In this document: piece after piece, positions 63,643 through 64,000 of the stretch
Layout: each line of letters starts with the position of its first letter
Position numbering within the stretch: position 1 is the first letter of the stretch
NCBI RefSeq assembly: GCF_014337925.2
Contig: NZ_CP143423.1
Span: forward strand, 4,308,501 to 4,372,500
Source of the DNA: Roseobacter fucihabitans
Lineage (GTDB): Bacteria; Pseudomonadota; Alphaproteobacteria; Rhodobacterales; Rhodobacteraceae
Length of the DNA: 64,000 nucleotides
Direction: 5' to 3'
Notes under the pieces: model-generated
The model's input: only the letters and a program-made list of their open reading frames with translations
What the model was told of the DNA's origin: nothing
The model's database searches: none
Position numbers and translations under genes: made by a program

Positions 63643-64000
63643 GCGCGCAACATACGCGCAGTTGCCCCCCAGATGTAATAGGGCCCATAGGGCACCGCAT
63701 AATAGGACCGTTTGGCCCCGCGCCAACGACGCGATTCAATCACGTATCTCTCCGCATCCAGCACATGCGCCAAGGGGACAGAAAACACCTCATCCACCTC
63801 GTCTTTTTCCGGCGTAATCGTGAAATCACGGGTGATAACGCCAATCACGGGCGTGACAATGAAACCGGTGACGGTTTCATGCGCGGGCAATGTGCCAAGC
63901 ACGTCGACGTTTTCGGGCGGCAGGCCGATCTCCTCATGCGCCTCGCGCAGCGCGGCGGCAATCACATCGGCGTCGGCCTCATCCTGCTTGCCACCCGGAA
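63618..64000 (-). CDS. NUDIX hydrolase, CoA pyrophosphatase-like (5' end outside window)
   Basis: About 127 C-terminal residues are visible. The NUDIX box PGGKQDEADADVIAAALREA HEEIGL starts at the window edge, followed by LPAHETVTGFIVTPVIGVIT and FSVPLAHVLD. This fits the CoA/short NDP-sugar pyrophosphatase group (NudL-like). It overlaps the CCA transferase start by 25 bp. Confidence 0.85.
   Translation of the reverse strand, partial: PGGKQDEADADVIAAALREAHEEIGLPPENVDVLGTLPAHETVTGFIVTPVIGVITRDFTITPEKDEVDEVFSVPLAHVLDAERYVIESRRWRGAKRSYYAVPYGPYYIWGATARMLRAWTDQISK

Overview
The window reads as a chromosomal segment of a marine alphaproteobacterium of the Rhodobacteraceae (Roseobacter group). The evidence is gene content and order: rimP-nusA-ylxR-infB, kdsD-lptC-lptA-lptB-hpf-ptsN without rpoN, a cysteine-rich SecA tail, a UgpC-type polyol ABC operon ending in a dihydroxyacetone kinase, and a NavBac-type sodium channel. 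No plasmid or phage backbone is visible. The species was not determined.

Layout. (1) 1-6.55 kb, minus strand: a binding-protein-dependent ABC importer operon (binding protein, two permeases, a 62-residue membrane protein, two ATPases) running into dhaK, with a long hairpin after the binding-protein gene and an operator-like dyad upstream. (2) 6.9-13.5 kb: an accessory patch with a decayed IS21-family element, a heme-sensor GGDEF/EAL protein, a TauE/SafE pseudogene, a hypothetical protein and fragments of IS1595 (ISXO2-like) and IS6-family transposases. (3) 13.5-24 kb: envelope genes (ptsN, hpf, lptBAC, kdsD, an RNase D-type exonuclease, a glycosyltransferase, YggT, an MFS exporter, a murein endopeptidase, a phytase-like protein, a queuosine-precursor transporter). 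(4) 24-26 kb: a small structured transcript with an extreme Shine-Dalgarno sequence, arfB, and an IS30 remnant. (5) 26-41.4 kb: galE/galU, kdsB/cysQ, alkB, dnaK-dnaJ, a PstS/OmpA fusion, secA, a parvulin, argJ, mutT. (6) 42-64 kb: infB-ylxR-nusA-rimP behind a candidate attenuator, proline iminopeptidase, ubiG, marR, nitrilase-like hydrolase, glutaredoxin, comF, a methyltransferase, hemH, two L,D-transpeptidases, a CAP protein, the sodium channel, an RNA methyltransferase, a pair of ABC exporters, a CCA-type tRNA nucleotidyltransferase and a NUDIX hydrolase.

Most notable signal: the IS21 relic carries ten copies of a ~38-46 bp element, and an eleventh lies in the IS30 relic 17 kb away. All share conserved flanks (CATTGCCCGGCA at one end, CCGAGAGGGG at the other) around a hairpin whose arms differ between copies but stay complementary, so structure rather than sequence is conserved. 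Where the uninterrupted transposase frame can be rebuilt, most copies sit between codons just before a G, usually a GAT/GAC codon, and most lengths are not multiples of three. They could be a mobile mini-hairpin, or intervening elements that are skipped or removed during expression; the sequence alone does not decide. Smaller leads are a second double-hairpin insert in istB, the anti-16S small transcript at 24.15-24.33 kb, and a promoter-plus-terminator leader before rimP-nusA.

Lipopolysaccharide and envelope supply is a shared theme of the core genes (KDO synthesis and activation, the Lpt pathway, UDP-sugars, SecA, peptidoglycan enzymes). Translation and proteostasis are the second theme (NusA/IF2/RimP/YlxR, HPF, ArfB, DnaK/J, tRNA CCA addition).
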